DNA from: CAYXUW01 sp964468375
GTDB lineage: Bacteria > Planctomycetota > Phycisphaerae > Sedimentisphaerales > Anaerobacaceae
Reading direction: 5' to 3'
Length of the DNA stretch: 30,358 nt
Assembly (NCBI GenBank): GCA_964468375.1
Contig: CAYXUW010000005.1
Location: forward strand, 1 to 30,358
Positions 1 to 8,090 of the stretch are shown here, one piece after another (the stretch's first letter is position 1; each line of letters begins with the position of its first letter). The notes under the pieces were generated by a model that was not told where the DNA came from, searched no databases, and worked only from the letters and a program-made list of their open reading frames with translations. The translations under genes and the position numbers were made by a program.

Positions 1-879
1 GGTTTGGACTATATGGAACCGCCGGCAGACCAGTATGCTGAAATGGCTACAAACCAGGAATTTAACGAAAAATCCCGCGCTTTATCATATTGGGAACCCG
101 GCGTTCCCTTTTTTTTCATTGCCTGGAACGAGGAGACCCCCTTTTTTGGCGACAGGTTAGTGCGTCTTGCGATGACGCATATAATAGACCGTGAGACGAT
201 TACGGAAGAGCTACTTAAAGGTGATGCTAAAATTGTGACCGGACCTTTCTATATATACGGCAGGCAAAACGATCCTAATGTCAAGCCATGGCCTTATGAC
301 CCGGAGCGGGCAAAAGAATTGTTAGATGAAGCCGGCTGGGTTGACAGCGATGGAGATGGTATACGAGATAAAGACGGCAAAGCATTCAGCTTTAAGTTTT
401 CTTACTCCACCGGCAGGATAGTTTATGAGCAGCTTGCAAAACTTTTTAAGGATATCGCAGCTCAGGTTGGGGTTGAAGTAGTCCCCGACCCTTACGAATG
501 GTCTGTTTTTGTTGAAAAGTTGCAAAATCACGAGTTTGAATCGTTGGTGATAGGTTATGGGGGCACTTTAGAATTTGACCCTTATCAAACTTTTCATTCA
601 TCGCAGATAGCCGATCGCGGCGACAACTTTATCAGTTTCCGAAACGCCGAAGCGGATGCGATTACTGAGGAGGCCAGGCGGGCTATTGATGAGGACAAGC
701 GGTACCCTCTTTATCATCGTTTACACCGTCTTCTCCACGAAGAACAACCATTTACTTTTTTGTTTACGCGGCCGGAGCGTCGTTTTCTTGATAGGCGTTT
801 TGAAAATGTCATAATCCACAAATTAGGCCTGAATCCACACGAATGGTATGTACCGGAGGAAAAGCAGAAGTATAAATGA
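1..879 (+). CDS. ABC transporter substrate-binding protein, family 5 (5'-truncated)
   Basis: This is the C-terminal 292 residues of an extracellular solute-binding protein of the peptide/nickel family (SBP_bac_5). The frame is open from base 1, so the true start and signal peptide lie outside the window. Family features include the segment around 'FFGDRLVRLAMTHIIDRE', typical of the lobe where the ligand closes the hinge, the 'YDPERAKELLDEAGW' repeat-like motif, and a C-terminal 'LHRLLHEEQPFTFLF' stretch. Intact family members are about 500-600 residues, so roughly 40-50% is missing at the edge. In the periplasm it would deliver an oligopeptide or similar ligand to the permease pair that follows. 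Its stop overlaps the next start as ATGA, so the five genes are translationally coupled. The substrate cannot be told from sequence alone. Confidence 0.93.
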   Translation, partial: GLDYMEPPADQYAEMATNQEFNEKSRALSYWEPGVPFFFIAWNEETPFFGDRLVRLAMTHIIDRETITEELLKGDAKIVTGPFYIYGRQNDPNVKPWPYDPERAKELLDEAGWVDSDGDGIRDKDGKAFSFKFSYSTGRIVYEQLAKLFKDIAAQVGVEVVPDPYEWSVFVEKLQNHEFESLVIGYGGTLEFDPYQTFHSSQIADRGDNFISFRNAEADAITEEARRAIDEDKRYPLYHRLHRLLHEEQPFTFLFTRPERRFLDRRFENVIIHKLGLNPHEWYVPEEKQKYK

Positions 880-1874
880 CGACGTATATTTTTAGACGAT
901 TGCTCTTGATGATACCAACGCTGTTAGGAATAACAGTAATGGTATTTGCCATCAGCCGAATTGCGCCCGGCGACCCGGTCAGCTTGTCTATGGGCCCGGG
1001 CGGACAGATGGACGCTGAGAGAGCGGCGGACGTTCGCGAGACGCGGATGAAACTGTATGGACTGGACAAGCCCGTTCACGTCCAATACGGCAAGTGGCTG
1101 TGGCGGGTAGTGCGTCTTGATTTCGGCGATTCGATAAAGCACCATCGGCCTGTAATCGAGCTAATCAAGGAACGGCTGCCTATCACAATCACGCTGAATC
1201 TGATAGCGTTTGTAATCATTTACACTGTATCGTTACCTTTAGGAGTGCTGGCGGCGGTCCGTCATAAGAAATTTTTTGACCGTGCCAGCTCGGTAGTTTT
1301 GTTTATGCTGTGGTCACTTCCGGTTATGTGGGTCGGGCAAATGATGATAGGATATTTCTGCGGGCCGACGTTCAAGCAGTGGTTTCCGCCGGCGGGATTA
1401 TCGAGCAATTACGCGGATACACTTCCTTTTTTCCCGTGGCTTGCGGACAGGTTGTGGCATTTAGTTTTGCCGGTGCTGTGCCTGACATACACCGGCTTTG
1501 CGTATCTTACGAAGCAGGTCAGGGCGGGTATGCTGGATAATCTCCGGGCGGACTATGTAAGAACCGCACGCGCAAAAGGGCTGTCGAACCGGGTTGTGAT
1601 ATTCAGGCATGCATTTCGCAATAGTGTCATTCCGGTAATCACGATTATGGCTACATTGCTGCCGGCCATGCTCGGCGGCTCAATAATCATCGAGAGGATA
1701 TTCAGTATTTCGGGGATGGGGCTTCTGGCATTCGAGGCGGTTACGACGCGCGACTACAATGTTGTTATGGCTGTTGCGACAATCGGCGGGGTTATGAATT
1801 TAATCGGTCTTTTGTTCGGCGATATCGCTTATGCTATCGCAGACCCGAGGATAAGTTTCGAAAGTACTGTATGA
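876..1874 (+). CDS. oppB: Peptide ABC transporter permease, DppB/OppB type
   Basis: An inner-membrane permease of 332 residues, normal length for the DppB/OppB family. The N-terminus 'MTTYIFRRLLLMIPTLLGIT' is the classic first membrane helix of this family and is followed by the 'APGDPV' motif. The cytoplasmic EAA loop that docks on the ATPase is at about residues 228-248 ('RTARAKGLSNRVVIFRHAF'). About six membrane helices can be read, and the C-terminus 'YAIADPRISF' is also typical. The start overlaps the stop of the binding-protein gene (ATGA) and its own stop overlaps the next gene the same way. It should form a heterodimer with the following permease. The opp name reflects family, not a proven substrate. 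Confidence 0.95.
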   Translation: MTTYIFRRLLLMIPTLLGITVMVFAISRIAPGDPVSLSMGPGGQMDAERAADVRETRMKLYGLDKPVHVQYGKWLWRVVRLDFGDSIKHHRPVIELIKERLPITITLNLIAFVIIYTVSLPLGVLAAVRHKKFFDRASSVVLFMLWSLPVMWVGQMMIGYFCGPTFKQWFPPAGLSSNYADTLPFFPWLADRLWHLVLPVLCLTYTGFAYLTKQVRAGMLDNLRADYVRTARAKGLSNRVVIFRHAFRNSVIPVITIMATLLPAMLGGSIIIERIFSISGMGLLAFEAVTTRDYNVVMAVATIGGVMNLIGLLFGDIAYAIADPRISFESTV

Positions 1875-3073
1875 GTAAAAAAGAGCCGCAGAAAAAAAGC
1901 TGGGGTGTATCTTACGGCCAGATGGTTTCGCGTGAGTTTGCCCGGAACAAGCTCAACGTAGTCTGCCTGATTTTTATTGTATTTTTGTTTACGGTTGCTG
2001 TTTTTGCGTCATTTCTTGCTAACGACAAGCCATTTGTGATTCGTATCGACGGGCAGTTATATTTCCCTATTTTTAAGAACCTTACAGCCAGCGATTACAG
2101 CGTTTTCCTCGCAGCAATTGTCGGCATCGTGCAGGTGCTGCTGATTCGGCGCAATCAAAAGCGTGTTGACCCGTCCATACGCGGCACGGTGCTGTGGCGT
2201 CAGATATGTGTAAGCAGTTTGGTAATTTTAATAGGTGTTATACTGGCGTTCGTTTTTGTTCCGAGGAGACTGGATGCCACCGATTATAAAGGGATGGTTG
2301 CTTCGGGCAAAGCGACCGATGCGGTTTTTGCTCCGATACCTTACGGATACGGCCGGACCGATTTGAAGGTTCGTGAGCAGCCGCCCAGCCGGAAGCATTG
2401 GCTGGGGACAGATGATGTTGGGTCGGATGTTTTGTGCAGGTTAATTCACGGCAGCAGGATATCGCTTTCGGTCGGTTTTGTGGCGGTAGGGATATCGAGC
2501 ATTATCGGTATTTTTATCGGCGCGATTCTGGGATATTTCGGAGGCAAGGTGGATTTTATAGGGATGCGCGTCGTCGAGATAATGATGGCCATTCCGGCGT
2601 TCTTTCTTATTATCACAATTGTTGCTTTCTTCCCCAGAAGCCTTTTAAATATTATGATAATCATCGGCATCACAAGCTGGACTGGAAACGCCCGCTTTAT
2701 TCGTGCGGAGTTTTTCAAATTACGCAAACAGGATTTTGTTCAAGCGGCGGTTTCGCTGGGGCTTCCGCTTCGCAGCATTCTCTTCCGGCATATGCTGCCG
2801 AACGGCATCGCCCCGGTATTGGTTAACGCAACGTTTGGTATCGCCGGTGCCATATTTATCGAGGCGGCGCTTAGCTTTTTAGGTTTCGGCGTTGCGCCGC
2901 CGACACCAAGCTGGGGACAAATGCTGAGTTTGGGGGTAAGCACAACGGGCAGGTTTCTTTGGTGGCTGACTTTGTTTCCCGGACTGGCGATTTTCTTTAC
3001 GGTAATGGCGTATAATCTGGTTGGCGAGGGTTTGCGCGATGCGATTGACCCGCGCTTGAGGAAGGCGGTATGA
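1871..3073 (+). CDS. oppC: Peptide ABC transporter permease, DppC/OppC type, with enlarged N-terminus
   Basis: The second permease subunit, 400 residues against about 280-310 for ordinary DppC/OppC. The C-terminal two thirds are canonical: 'HWLGTDDVGSDVLCRLIHG' at about 177-194, and the EAA loop 'QAAVSLGLPLRSILFRHML' in the ATPase-docking position. The ending 'GLRDAIDPRLRK' is also standard. The extra length lies between the first membrane helix (about 28-50) and the TDxxGxD motif. It holds a short hydrophilic stretch and two further hydrophobic segments at about 78-93 and 112-131, so this subunit probably has eight membrane helices rather than six. ATGA overlaps join it to both neighbours. 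Function in the importer is secure; the role of the insertion is unknown. Confidence 0.94.
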   Translation: MSKKEPQKKSWGVSYGQMVSREFARNKLNVVCLIFIVFLFTVAVFASFLANDKPFVIRIDGQLYFPIFKNLTASDYSVFLAAIVGIVQVLLIRRNQKRVDPSIRGTVLWRQICVSSLVILIGVILAFVFVPRRLDATDYKGMVASGKATDAVFAPIPYGYGRTDLKVREQPPSRKHWLGTDDVGSDVLCRLIHGSRISLSVGFVAVGISSIIGIFIGAILGYFGGKVDFIGMRVVEIMMAIPAFFLIITIVAFFPRSLLNIMIIIGITSWTGNARFIRAEFFKLRKQDFVQAAVSLGLPLRSILFRHMLPNGIAPVLVNATFGIAGAIFIEAALSFLGFGVAPPTPSWGQMLSLGVSTTGRFLWWLTLFPGLAIFFTVMAYNLVGEGLRDAIDPRLRKAV

Positions 3074-4125
3074 GCGAAAACGGTGCGTTGCTGTCCGTAA
3101 AGGGACTGAGCGTCAGCTTTTTTATCGAAGACGGCGTCGCAAAAGCGGTGCAGGACGTTAGTTTTTCTATAAAGAGGGGAAGCACGTTTGCGCTTGTCGG
3201 CGAGAGCGGCTGCGGCAAGAGTGTTACCGCGCTTTCGATTATGCGGCTGGTGCCTTCTCCGCCGGGGAAAATCATCAACGGCGAGATTAATTTTGAAAAC
3301 AGAAAGCTGCTTAAGCTCAGCGAGAAGCGGATGCGCGCGATTCGCGGAAATAAAATCGCCATGATTTTTCAAGAGCCGATGACCAGTCTCAATCCCGTAT
3401 ATACGGTGGGTAATCAGATTGTCGAAGCCATAATGCTCCATCAGAGAAAAAATTCGAGCGAGGCGTGGGCGGATGCGGTTGAGATGCTGCGAAGGGCGGG
3501 CATTCCCGACCCCGAGCAGCGGGTGGACGAGTATCCGCACCAGATGTCAGGCGGGATGCGGCAGCGGGTTATGATAGCTATGGCGATAAGCTGCAAGCCG
3601 GCGCTTTTGATAGCCGATGAGCCGACGACCGCTCTGGACGTAACCATCCAAGCACAGATACTCGGTTTGCTCGACGAGCTGCAGAAGCAATACGGGATGA
3701 GCATTTTACTGATAACGCATAACCTGGGCGTTGTGGCCGAAAGGGCTGACGACGTGGCGGTTATGTACGCATCTCGAATAGTTGAAACGGCCGACTCGCA
3801 GGGTCTTTTTGCACAACCGCTGCATCCGTATACGCAGGGACTGTTGAAGTCCCTGCCGCGACTGGGTTATCGAGCGAGACGTCTACAGACAATTCCGGGC
3901 ACCGTTCCCGAGCCGCTGCACTTTCCGGCGGGGTGTAAGTTTCATCCTCGCTGCCCGATAGGAAATGATGATAAGCGATGCCAGAATATCGAGCCGGAGC
4001 TGAGGAAAGTTTCCGACGGCCGATGCGTCGCATGCTGGTATGCGCCGGGCTACGAAACCGATGAAGAATTCAAAGAATACGAATCGAAATATGGCGAACA
4101 CAAACGGATATCTGCTGAAGGTTGA
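3070..4125 (+). CDS. oppD: Peptide ABC transporter ATPase, OppD/DppD type
   Basis: A 351-residue ATP-binding subunit. Walker A is GESGCGKS at residues 44-51. The Q-loop 'IFQEPMTSLNP', the signature 'MSGGMRQRV', Walker B 'LLIADEPTTALD' and switch histidine 'LLITHNLGVV' are all present and intact. The C-terminal oligopeptide-transporter extension is present ('PGTVPEPLHFPAGCKFHPRC', with further cysteines to 'CVACWY'). In related Dpp/Opp ATPases this cysteine set can bind an iron-sulphur cluster; that is family knowledge, not shown here. The ATGA overlap with the permease and a 35-base overlap with the next ATPase gene support one polycistronic mRNA. It pairs with OppF to power import on the cytoplasmic face. 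Confidence 0.96.
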   Translation: MSENGALLSVKGLSVSFFIEDGVAKAVQDVSFSIKRGSTFALVGESGCGKSVTALSIMRLVPSPPGKIINGEINFENRKLLKLSEKRMRAIRGNKIAMIFQEPMTSLNPVYTVGNQIVEAIMLHQRKNSSEAWADAVEMLRRAGIPDPEQRVDEYPHQMSGGMRQRVMIAMAISCKPALLIADEPTTALDVTIQAQILGLLDELQKQYGMSILLITHNLGVVAERADDVAVMYASRIVETADSQGLFAQPLHPYTQGLLKSLPRLGYRARRLQTIPGTVPEPLHFPAGCKFHPRCPIGNDDKRCQNIEPELRKVSDGRCVACWYAPGYETDEEFKEYESKYGEHKRISAEG

Positions 4126-5071
4126 GGACTTAAAGACCTATTTTCCTATAAAAAAAGGTCTGCTGCGCCGAACCGCAGGTTTTATCAAAGCGGTTGACAG
4201 AGTAAGTTTCGCTATCAAAAAGGGCCAGACGTTTGCGCTTGTCGGCGAGAGCGGCTGCGGCAAAACGACCGTGGCCAGAACCATAGTTCGGCTGATTCCG
4301 GCTACGGCGGGAGAGGTGGCTTTCGACGGGACAAATATCCTGTCGGCGGACAAAAAAGAAATGACCAAACTTCGAAAGCAGATTAGTCTCATTTTTCAGG
4401 ACCCGTTCGGCTCGCTGAATCCGCGAATGACCGTCGGCAGCATTATCGGAGAGCCGTTGAAAGTTCACACAGGGACATCCGGCAGCGAGCTGACTGAAAG
4501 GGTTGCTATATTGCTTTCAAAGGTAGGGCTATCACCCGACCATATAAACCGCTACCCCCACGAATTTTCCGGCGGCCAGCGGCAAAGAATCGGGGTGGCA
4601 AGGGCGCTGATAATGGAGCCAAAACTGGTTATTTGTGATGAGCCGGTAAGCGCTCTCGATGTTTCAATTCAATCGCAGATTCTGAACCTGCTTAAGGATT
4701 TGCAGGACGAATTCAAACTGACCTTTTTATTTATCGCTCACGATTTAGCGGTCGTGGAATTCTTCTCTGATATTGTGGCGGTTATGTATATGGGCAAGTT
4801 GGTGGAGCGTGCCTCAGCCGAGCAACTGTATCGCAATCCTATTCATCCTTATACTCGCGCCCTTATGTCGGCGATTCCGCAGGTTAACAAGGGCAGGCAC
4901 GCCGAAAAAGGCGCGTTCGGCGGCGAGGTGCCGAGCATTCTGAATCCGCCGCCCGGCTGCCCTTTTCACCCGAGATGCCCGCTGGCGGAAGGCGTCTGCT
5001 TAAGACAGATGCCGGCTCTGGAGGAAAAAAGGGATTACGAAGGGCACTTTGTCGCCTGCTGGAAATGTTAA
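4091..5071 (+). CDS. oppF: Peptide ABC transporter ATPase, OppF/DppF type
   Basis: The second ATPase, 326 residues from the ATG at 4091. Longer in-frame starts exist at 4040 and 4061. The 4091 start places 'LLKVEDLKTYFPIKKG' at the N-terminus exactly where OppF proteins begin, while the extra residues are lysine/asparagine-rich and unlike the family. Walker A GESGCGKTT is at about 52-60, signature 'FSGGQRQRIGVARAL', Walker B 'LVICDEPVSALD', switch 'IAHDLAVVEF'. The C-terminal cysteine motif 'CPFHPRCPLAEGVC' is present. The gene overlaps oppD by 35 bases, has no clear Shine-Dalgarno sequence, and is probably translated by coupling. It closes the importer operon. Confidence 0.95.
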   Translation: MANTNGYLLKVEDLKTYFPIKKGLLRRTAGFIKAVDRVSFAIKKGQTFALVGESGCGKTTVARTIVRLIPATAGEVAFDGTNILSADKKEMTKLRKQISLIFQDPFGSLNPRMTVGSIIGEPLKVHTGTSGSELTERVAILLSKVGLSPDHINRYPHEFSGGQRQRIGVARALIMEPKLVICDEPVSALDVSIQSQILNLLKDLQDEFKLTFLFIAHDLAVVEFFSDIVAVMYMGKLVERASAEQLYRNPIHPYTRALMSAIPQVNKGRHAEKGAFGGEVPSILNPPPGCPFHPRCPLAEGVCLRQMPALEEKRDYEGHFVACWKC

Positions 5072-5080
5072 TAAAAAAAC

Positions 5081-5109
5081 TCGACTGGAATTGTGCTATT
5101 TGCGATAAT
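5081..5109 (+). promoter_or_regulatory. Candidate sigma-70-type promoter before STAS gene
   Basis: TCGACT (5081-5086) and GATAAT (5104-5109) are separated by 17 bases, matching the -35/-10 consensus at 4 and 5 of 6 positions. They sit between the oppF stop and the STAS start at 5142. No terminator is visible after oppF, so read-through is also possible. Confidence 0.35.
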
Positions 5110-5141
5110 GAGCCGTTAGTTTCGGGTTAGAGAGAAGCAAA

Positions 5142-5510
5142 ATGGGCACAGGTGAAAAAGTCAGCGTGGAGATAACCAGCGAGGGAAACGTTGCTGTCGT
5201 GGCTTTTAAGACCGCTTCGATAAGCAACGTCGAGGAAATAGCGAATGCTTCCAGACAGATAAAGGAATTTATCGAACGCAAGCACCCGCCGAAAGTCATA
5301 GTCGATTTCGACGGAGTCAAATTTTTCTCCTCTGCTGTGTTGGGGCTGCTTTTGGATATCAGGGCCAGAGTTAAAACATACGACGGCGGGGTCGTGATAA
5401 GCGCGATAAATCCGCAGCTTTACAGGATTTTCAAGATAACTCACCTTGACAGGATTTTCGAATTTTTTCCCGACAAAAACGATGCAATCAAAGCGGTAAG
5501 CGCGGGTTGA
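5142..5510 (+). CDS. STAS-domain protein (anti-sigma factor antagonist-like)
   Basis: A 122-residue single STAS domain. The core beta strand 'PPKVIVDFDGVKFFSSAVLG' (about 49-68) matches the site where RsbV/SpoIIAA antagonists are phosphorylated; serines 63 and 64 occupy the spot, although the usual Asp before them is Phe. In known systems such proteins bind an RsbW-type anti-sigma kinase when unphosphorylated. No kinase or sigma factor is adjacent; the nearest RsbW-like gene is at 11227-11685 on the other strand. The ATG at 5142 follows a purine-rich AGAGAAG. It is 70 bases after the ABC operon and 28 bases before the ACT-domain gene, so it may share transcripts with either. The partner is unknown. 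Confidence 0.85.
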   Translation: MGTGEKVSVEITSEGNVAVVAFKTASISNVEEIANASRQIKEFIERKHPPKVIVDFDGVKFFSSAVLGLLLDIRARVKTYDGGVVISAINPQLYRIFKITHLDRIFEFFPDKNDAIKAVSAG

Positions 5511-5538
5511 GCCACATTTTGTTGGAAGGGGTTAAGTT

Positions 5539-5991
5539 ATGAATGTTGCGACGCAATTTTCGATTTTTATGGTTAACAAACCCGGCGTACTGGCTCAGGT
5601 GCTGGGCGAATTTGCGAGGGCCAAAATTAACATCATAGCGATAACTATGATGGATTCAGTGGAGCACGGCGTTATGAGGGTGATTTTTGCTTCGCCGAAA
5701 AAAGCAAAAGAAGTCCTGCTGAAACTGAATATGCCCTATAACGAGACGGAGGTTCTTTGTGTAAACCTGGCGAATAAATCCGGCGCCCTGGCAGCCATTG
5801 CGGAGAAGCTGGCCAAGAACCATATAAATATTTCCTACGCATACTGCACTGCGGGCGCGAGCGGCGGCCGAACGACCGGCGTCCTGAAAGTCGCCGATGT
5901 GAAAAAGGCGATGAAGATTTTGCAGAAAAACAATAAGAAAACCAGCAAATCACAGCCGGTGGTCAGACGCTCGCGGGTTTCGAGAAAATAG
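5539..5991 (+). CDS. Tandem ACT-domain protein
   Basis: A 150-residue protein made of two ACT domains and a basic tail. The first spans about residues 5-70 ('VNKPGVLAQVLGEFARAKIN'), the second about 73-130 ('ANKSGALAAIAEKLAKNHIN'). Both carry the Gly at the ligand-binding turn ('KPGVLA', 'KSGALA'). ACT domains generally bind amino acids and control enzymes of amino-acid metabolism, but this protein carries no catalytic domain. The C-terminus is rich in Lys, Arg and Ser ('KKTSKSQPVVRRSRVSRK'), which might bind nucleic acid or be disordered. A good ribosome-binding site (AAGGGG at 5526-5531) fixes the ATG at 5539. The ligand and the partner cannot be read from the sequence. Confidence 0.9.
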   Translation: MNVATQFSIFMVNKPGVLAQVLGEFARAKINIIAITMMDSVEHGVMRVIFASPKKAKEVLLKLNMPYNETEVLCVNLANKSGALAAIAEKLAKNHINISYAYCTAGASGGRTTGVLKVADVKKAMKILQKNNKKTSKSQPVVRRSRVSRK

Positions 5992-6082
5992 CTGCTGGGC
6001 ATAACGATTGACCTGTGGGGTGAAACTGCATCTCGTATTTCGCGTTTTCAGTCGCGGCGGGTCTATCCTGTTTGAAAAGCGG

Positions 6083-6111
6083 TTGACATAAAGAGGGGTC
6101 TGTTATATGAT
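6083..6111 (+). promoter_or_regulatory. Near-consensus sigma-70 promoter of tRNA-Asp
   Basis: A perfect -35 TTGACA (6083-6088), a 17-base spacer and TATGAT (6106-6111) lie just before the tRNA. Transcription would begin near 6118, leaving a leader of only about seven bases. This is among the two strongest promoter matches in the window. Confidence 0.8.
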
Positions 6112-6124
6112 AGTCCGAGATTTC

Positions 6125-6198
6125 GGGGCCGTAGCTCAACTGGTTAGAGCATCGGACTGTCGATCCGAAGGTTGCGCGTTCGAGTCGCGTCGGCCTCG
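6125..6198 (+). tRNA. tRNA-Asp (GTC anticodon)
   Basis: A full cloverleaf can be drawn over 74 bases. The acceptor stem is GGGGCCG (6125-6131) paired with CGGCCTC (6191-6197), with one G-T wobble. The anticodon stem is TCGGA/TCCGA around the loop CTGTCGA, giving anticodon GTC. The T stem is GCGCG/CGCGT around TTCGAGT. The discriminator base is G (6198), as expected for aspartate. The terminal CCA is not encoded and must be added enzymatically. It is a single tRNA transcribed from its own strong promoter and followed by a terminator. Confidence 0.96.
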
Positions 6199-6207
6199 TT
6201 ATAGTAA

Positions 6208-6245
6208 AGCCTTACAAGTTAAGCGCTTGCAAGGTTTTCTTTTTA
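6208..6245 (+). terminator. Intrinsic terminator after tRNA-Asp
   Basis: The hairpin arms CCTTACAAG (6210-6218) and CTTGCAAGG (6226-6234) pair at eight of nine positions around a 7-base loop, followed directly by TTTTCTTTTT. It sits ten bases past the tRNA 3' end, so it ends that transcript. Confidence 0.85.
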
Positions 6246-6332
6246 GCCTCATTGCATCGAATATTTCACTTGCAACACATTTGTATCAAAGAAGGTCAAG
6301 GTGTAGCTATCATCTGGTTCTCGGACTAATAC

Positions 6333-6370
6333 CCTTAGACATTGAAACAAAACAGCAACTAAGGTTTTTT
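6333..6370 (+). terminator. Weak second + strand terminator candidate
   Basis: CCTTAG (6333-6338) and CTAAGG (6359-6364) form a 6-bp stem with a 20-base loop, followed by TTTTTT (6365-6370). It abuts the stop codon of the convergent phosphatase gene and could block read-through into it. The long loop makes it a weak candidate. Confidence 0.35.
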
Positions 6371-8065
6371 CTATGAGTCTGTTTTGCGATTTACCAATGC
6401 AACTACTGTTATATCATCCTGCTGAGGCAGCTTTTGCCGGAAATCCGTCACGCCCTTTACGACTAGATTTACAATCTCCTGTGCAGAGTCAGCTTTTGAA
6501 TCTGTCACCAACTTCTGTAAAAGCTCCATTTCGAATTGCTTATCATCGGGAGAGTTCGCTTCAGTAATTCCGTCCGTAACCACCAGTAAACTCGTGCCAG
6601 GATGAATTATTTCTGTAGCTGTTTCAAATGGTCCTTCAAAAATTCCAAGAGGTATATTAGTGGCTTGGCCTAACGGTTTGGCGGGTTCTGAACGTGGCAT
6701 AATTAGCGGCAGGATGTGTCCAGCATTAATGTACGATAGATTGCCTGTTGACGGGTCAAACAACCCGAGAAAGAAGGTTATAAACATATCATCTCGCAGG
6801 TTTTTGCATAAATGCCGGTTAATATGTTCGGCTACCGTGGATAATTCCATACAGAAAGACATAGTGATCCTTAAAGCGGCCTGCAGGTTGGACATTATCA
6901 TAGCAGCGGGCAGACCTTTTCCCGATACGTCACCAACGGCGAATGCTATCTGGCCATCCTCCAATGTCCACACGTCATAGTAATCACCACCAACCCACAT
7001 GGCTGGTTTGTAAGCCACTGCTACGTCAACTTCAAACCTGCCCTGTAATTTTTCCGGGTTAAGTTTAGACTGGATATCGCGTGCAAGCGTCAACTGCTTT
7101 TCGAGAACCATCATTTCAGCTTTTGCCTCGGAATAAATCATAGTTTTCTGGACAGAGCCGATTTGATGGGACATCGCCTCTACAAAATCGAACATTTCCG
7201 GGGGCATTCTCTCCTCGAGAATATCAATATATATAGCATCTACTTTTCCGGCTGCCTCGTTTATCGGAGCTGCGAAGACTACATGCGGGGTAACTTCATC
7301 AACAACTGTTAATACAAGTTTTTTGTCAGATGACGGGCCGCTTCTCGCCATTACGGGAGTGTTCGTAGAGCGAACGGCATCAAGAACGCGTTTTGAAAGG
7401 TGTATATTGGATGTCTGTGAGGTATCCCACTTTATAGCTCTGCCGCCGAAATTACAGGAAAGGACCTGGGGGGAACTAGGCAGTGATTCCGAACCGGAGG
7501 GTAATCGGACAAAGGCAACCAAAGCACTCAACATATCAGCCAGGTAGCTCGATGCATGCGAATATAATTCGGAGCTGTTATGCACATGGACCAAGTCGCC
7601 GCAGATTGTATTCAGGCGTTTGAGCAACGCAGCGGATAGAGTTCTACCCGTATCGGCCTGATAGGACACAACTTCTTCCTCGAGGCCTTTATCAACAACA
7701 GAAACCGATGTCTGTATTGGCGAATCAGGGACCTGCTGCTGTTCAAATTCCTGCGATAAAGTTAAAGTAAAGGGATGTATAGTTACTTTCTGGTCTGGTA
7801 ACAAGGCCTGAGCTTTTACTTGTTTTCCTTCGACTAATACGCCGTTGTGACTTTCCATGTCTTCGATAATCCAGCGACCGAATGGGTCCTGAAAAATCCT
7901 GGCGTGAAGGCGAGATACACTGTTGTCGGCAAGGACAATATCGCAGTCTTGCTCTCTTCCTAAAGTTGCACCGTGAGGGTCGAGCAATTCTTCTCTCGTA
8001 CCTTCGGGACCGGAAATAATCAACTTTGCAGCAGCTATACTACATCCTCCAAACTTGACAAACAC
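6371..8065 (-). CDS. FHA-GAF-like-SpoIIE (RsbU-type) protein phosphatase
   Basis: A 564-residue cytoplasmic regulator. An FHA phosphothreonine-binding domain spans about 14-100 (GR at 36-37, 'SRLHARI' at 51-57, NG at 74-75). A GAF-like sensor region spans about 145-310, and a short coiled linker leads to a PP2C/SpoIIE phosphatase at about 345-560. Metal-binding motifs are intact: GGDYYD (359-364), GDVSGKG (378-384), NAGH (447-450), TDG (497-499), QDDIT (549-553). Such phosphatases dephosphorylate STAS antagonists, and one is encoded two kilobases upstream in the same cluster (10832-11194). The GTG start at 8065 lacks a Shine-Dalgarno sequence. An ATA codon at 8038 has a perfect GGAGGA six bases upstream and aligns with the first codon of the paralogue at 14335, so the real start may be there. 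The gene lies 25 bases after mlaD. Confidence 0.93.
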   Translation of the reverse strand: MFVKFGGCSIAAAKLIISGPEGTREELLDPHGATLGREQDCDIVLADNSVSRLHARIFQDPFGRWIIEDMESHNGVLVEGKQVKAQALLPDQKVTIHPFTLTLSQEFEQQQVPDSPIQTSVSVVDKGLEEEVVSYQADTGRTLSAALLKRLNTICGDLVHVHNSSELYSHASSYLADMLSALVAFVRLPSGSESLPSSPQVLSCNFGGRAIKWDTSQTSNIHLSKRVLDAVRSTNTPVMARSGPSSDKKLVLTVVDEVTPHVVFAAPINEAAGKVDAIYIDILEERMPPEMFDFVEAMSHQIGSVQKTMIYSEAKAEMMVLEKQLTLARDIQSKLNPEKLQGRFEVDVAVAYKPAMWVGGDYYDVWTLEDGQIAFAVGDVSGKGLPAAMIMSNLQAALRITMSFCMELSTVAEHINRHLCKNLRDDMFITFFLGLFDPSTGNLSYINAGHILPLIMPRSEPAKPLGQATNIPLGIFEGPFETATEIIHPGTSLLVVTDGITEANSPDDKQFEMELLQKLVTDSKADSAQEIVNLVVKGVTDFRQKLPQQDDITVVALVNRKTDS

Positions 8066-8090
8066 ACAGTAGTTTCGGCGGCGGCGAGGC

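Noticed and set aside
2740..3540. Long - strand open frame opposite the OppC/OppD genes
   Set aside because: It lies antisense to two clear ABC transporter genes and its translation is low-complexity with no domain; it is a shadow of codon bias.
6107..6376. Small + strand open frame across the tRNA
   Set aside because: It reads through tRNA-Asp and its terminator, so it is not a protein gene.
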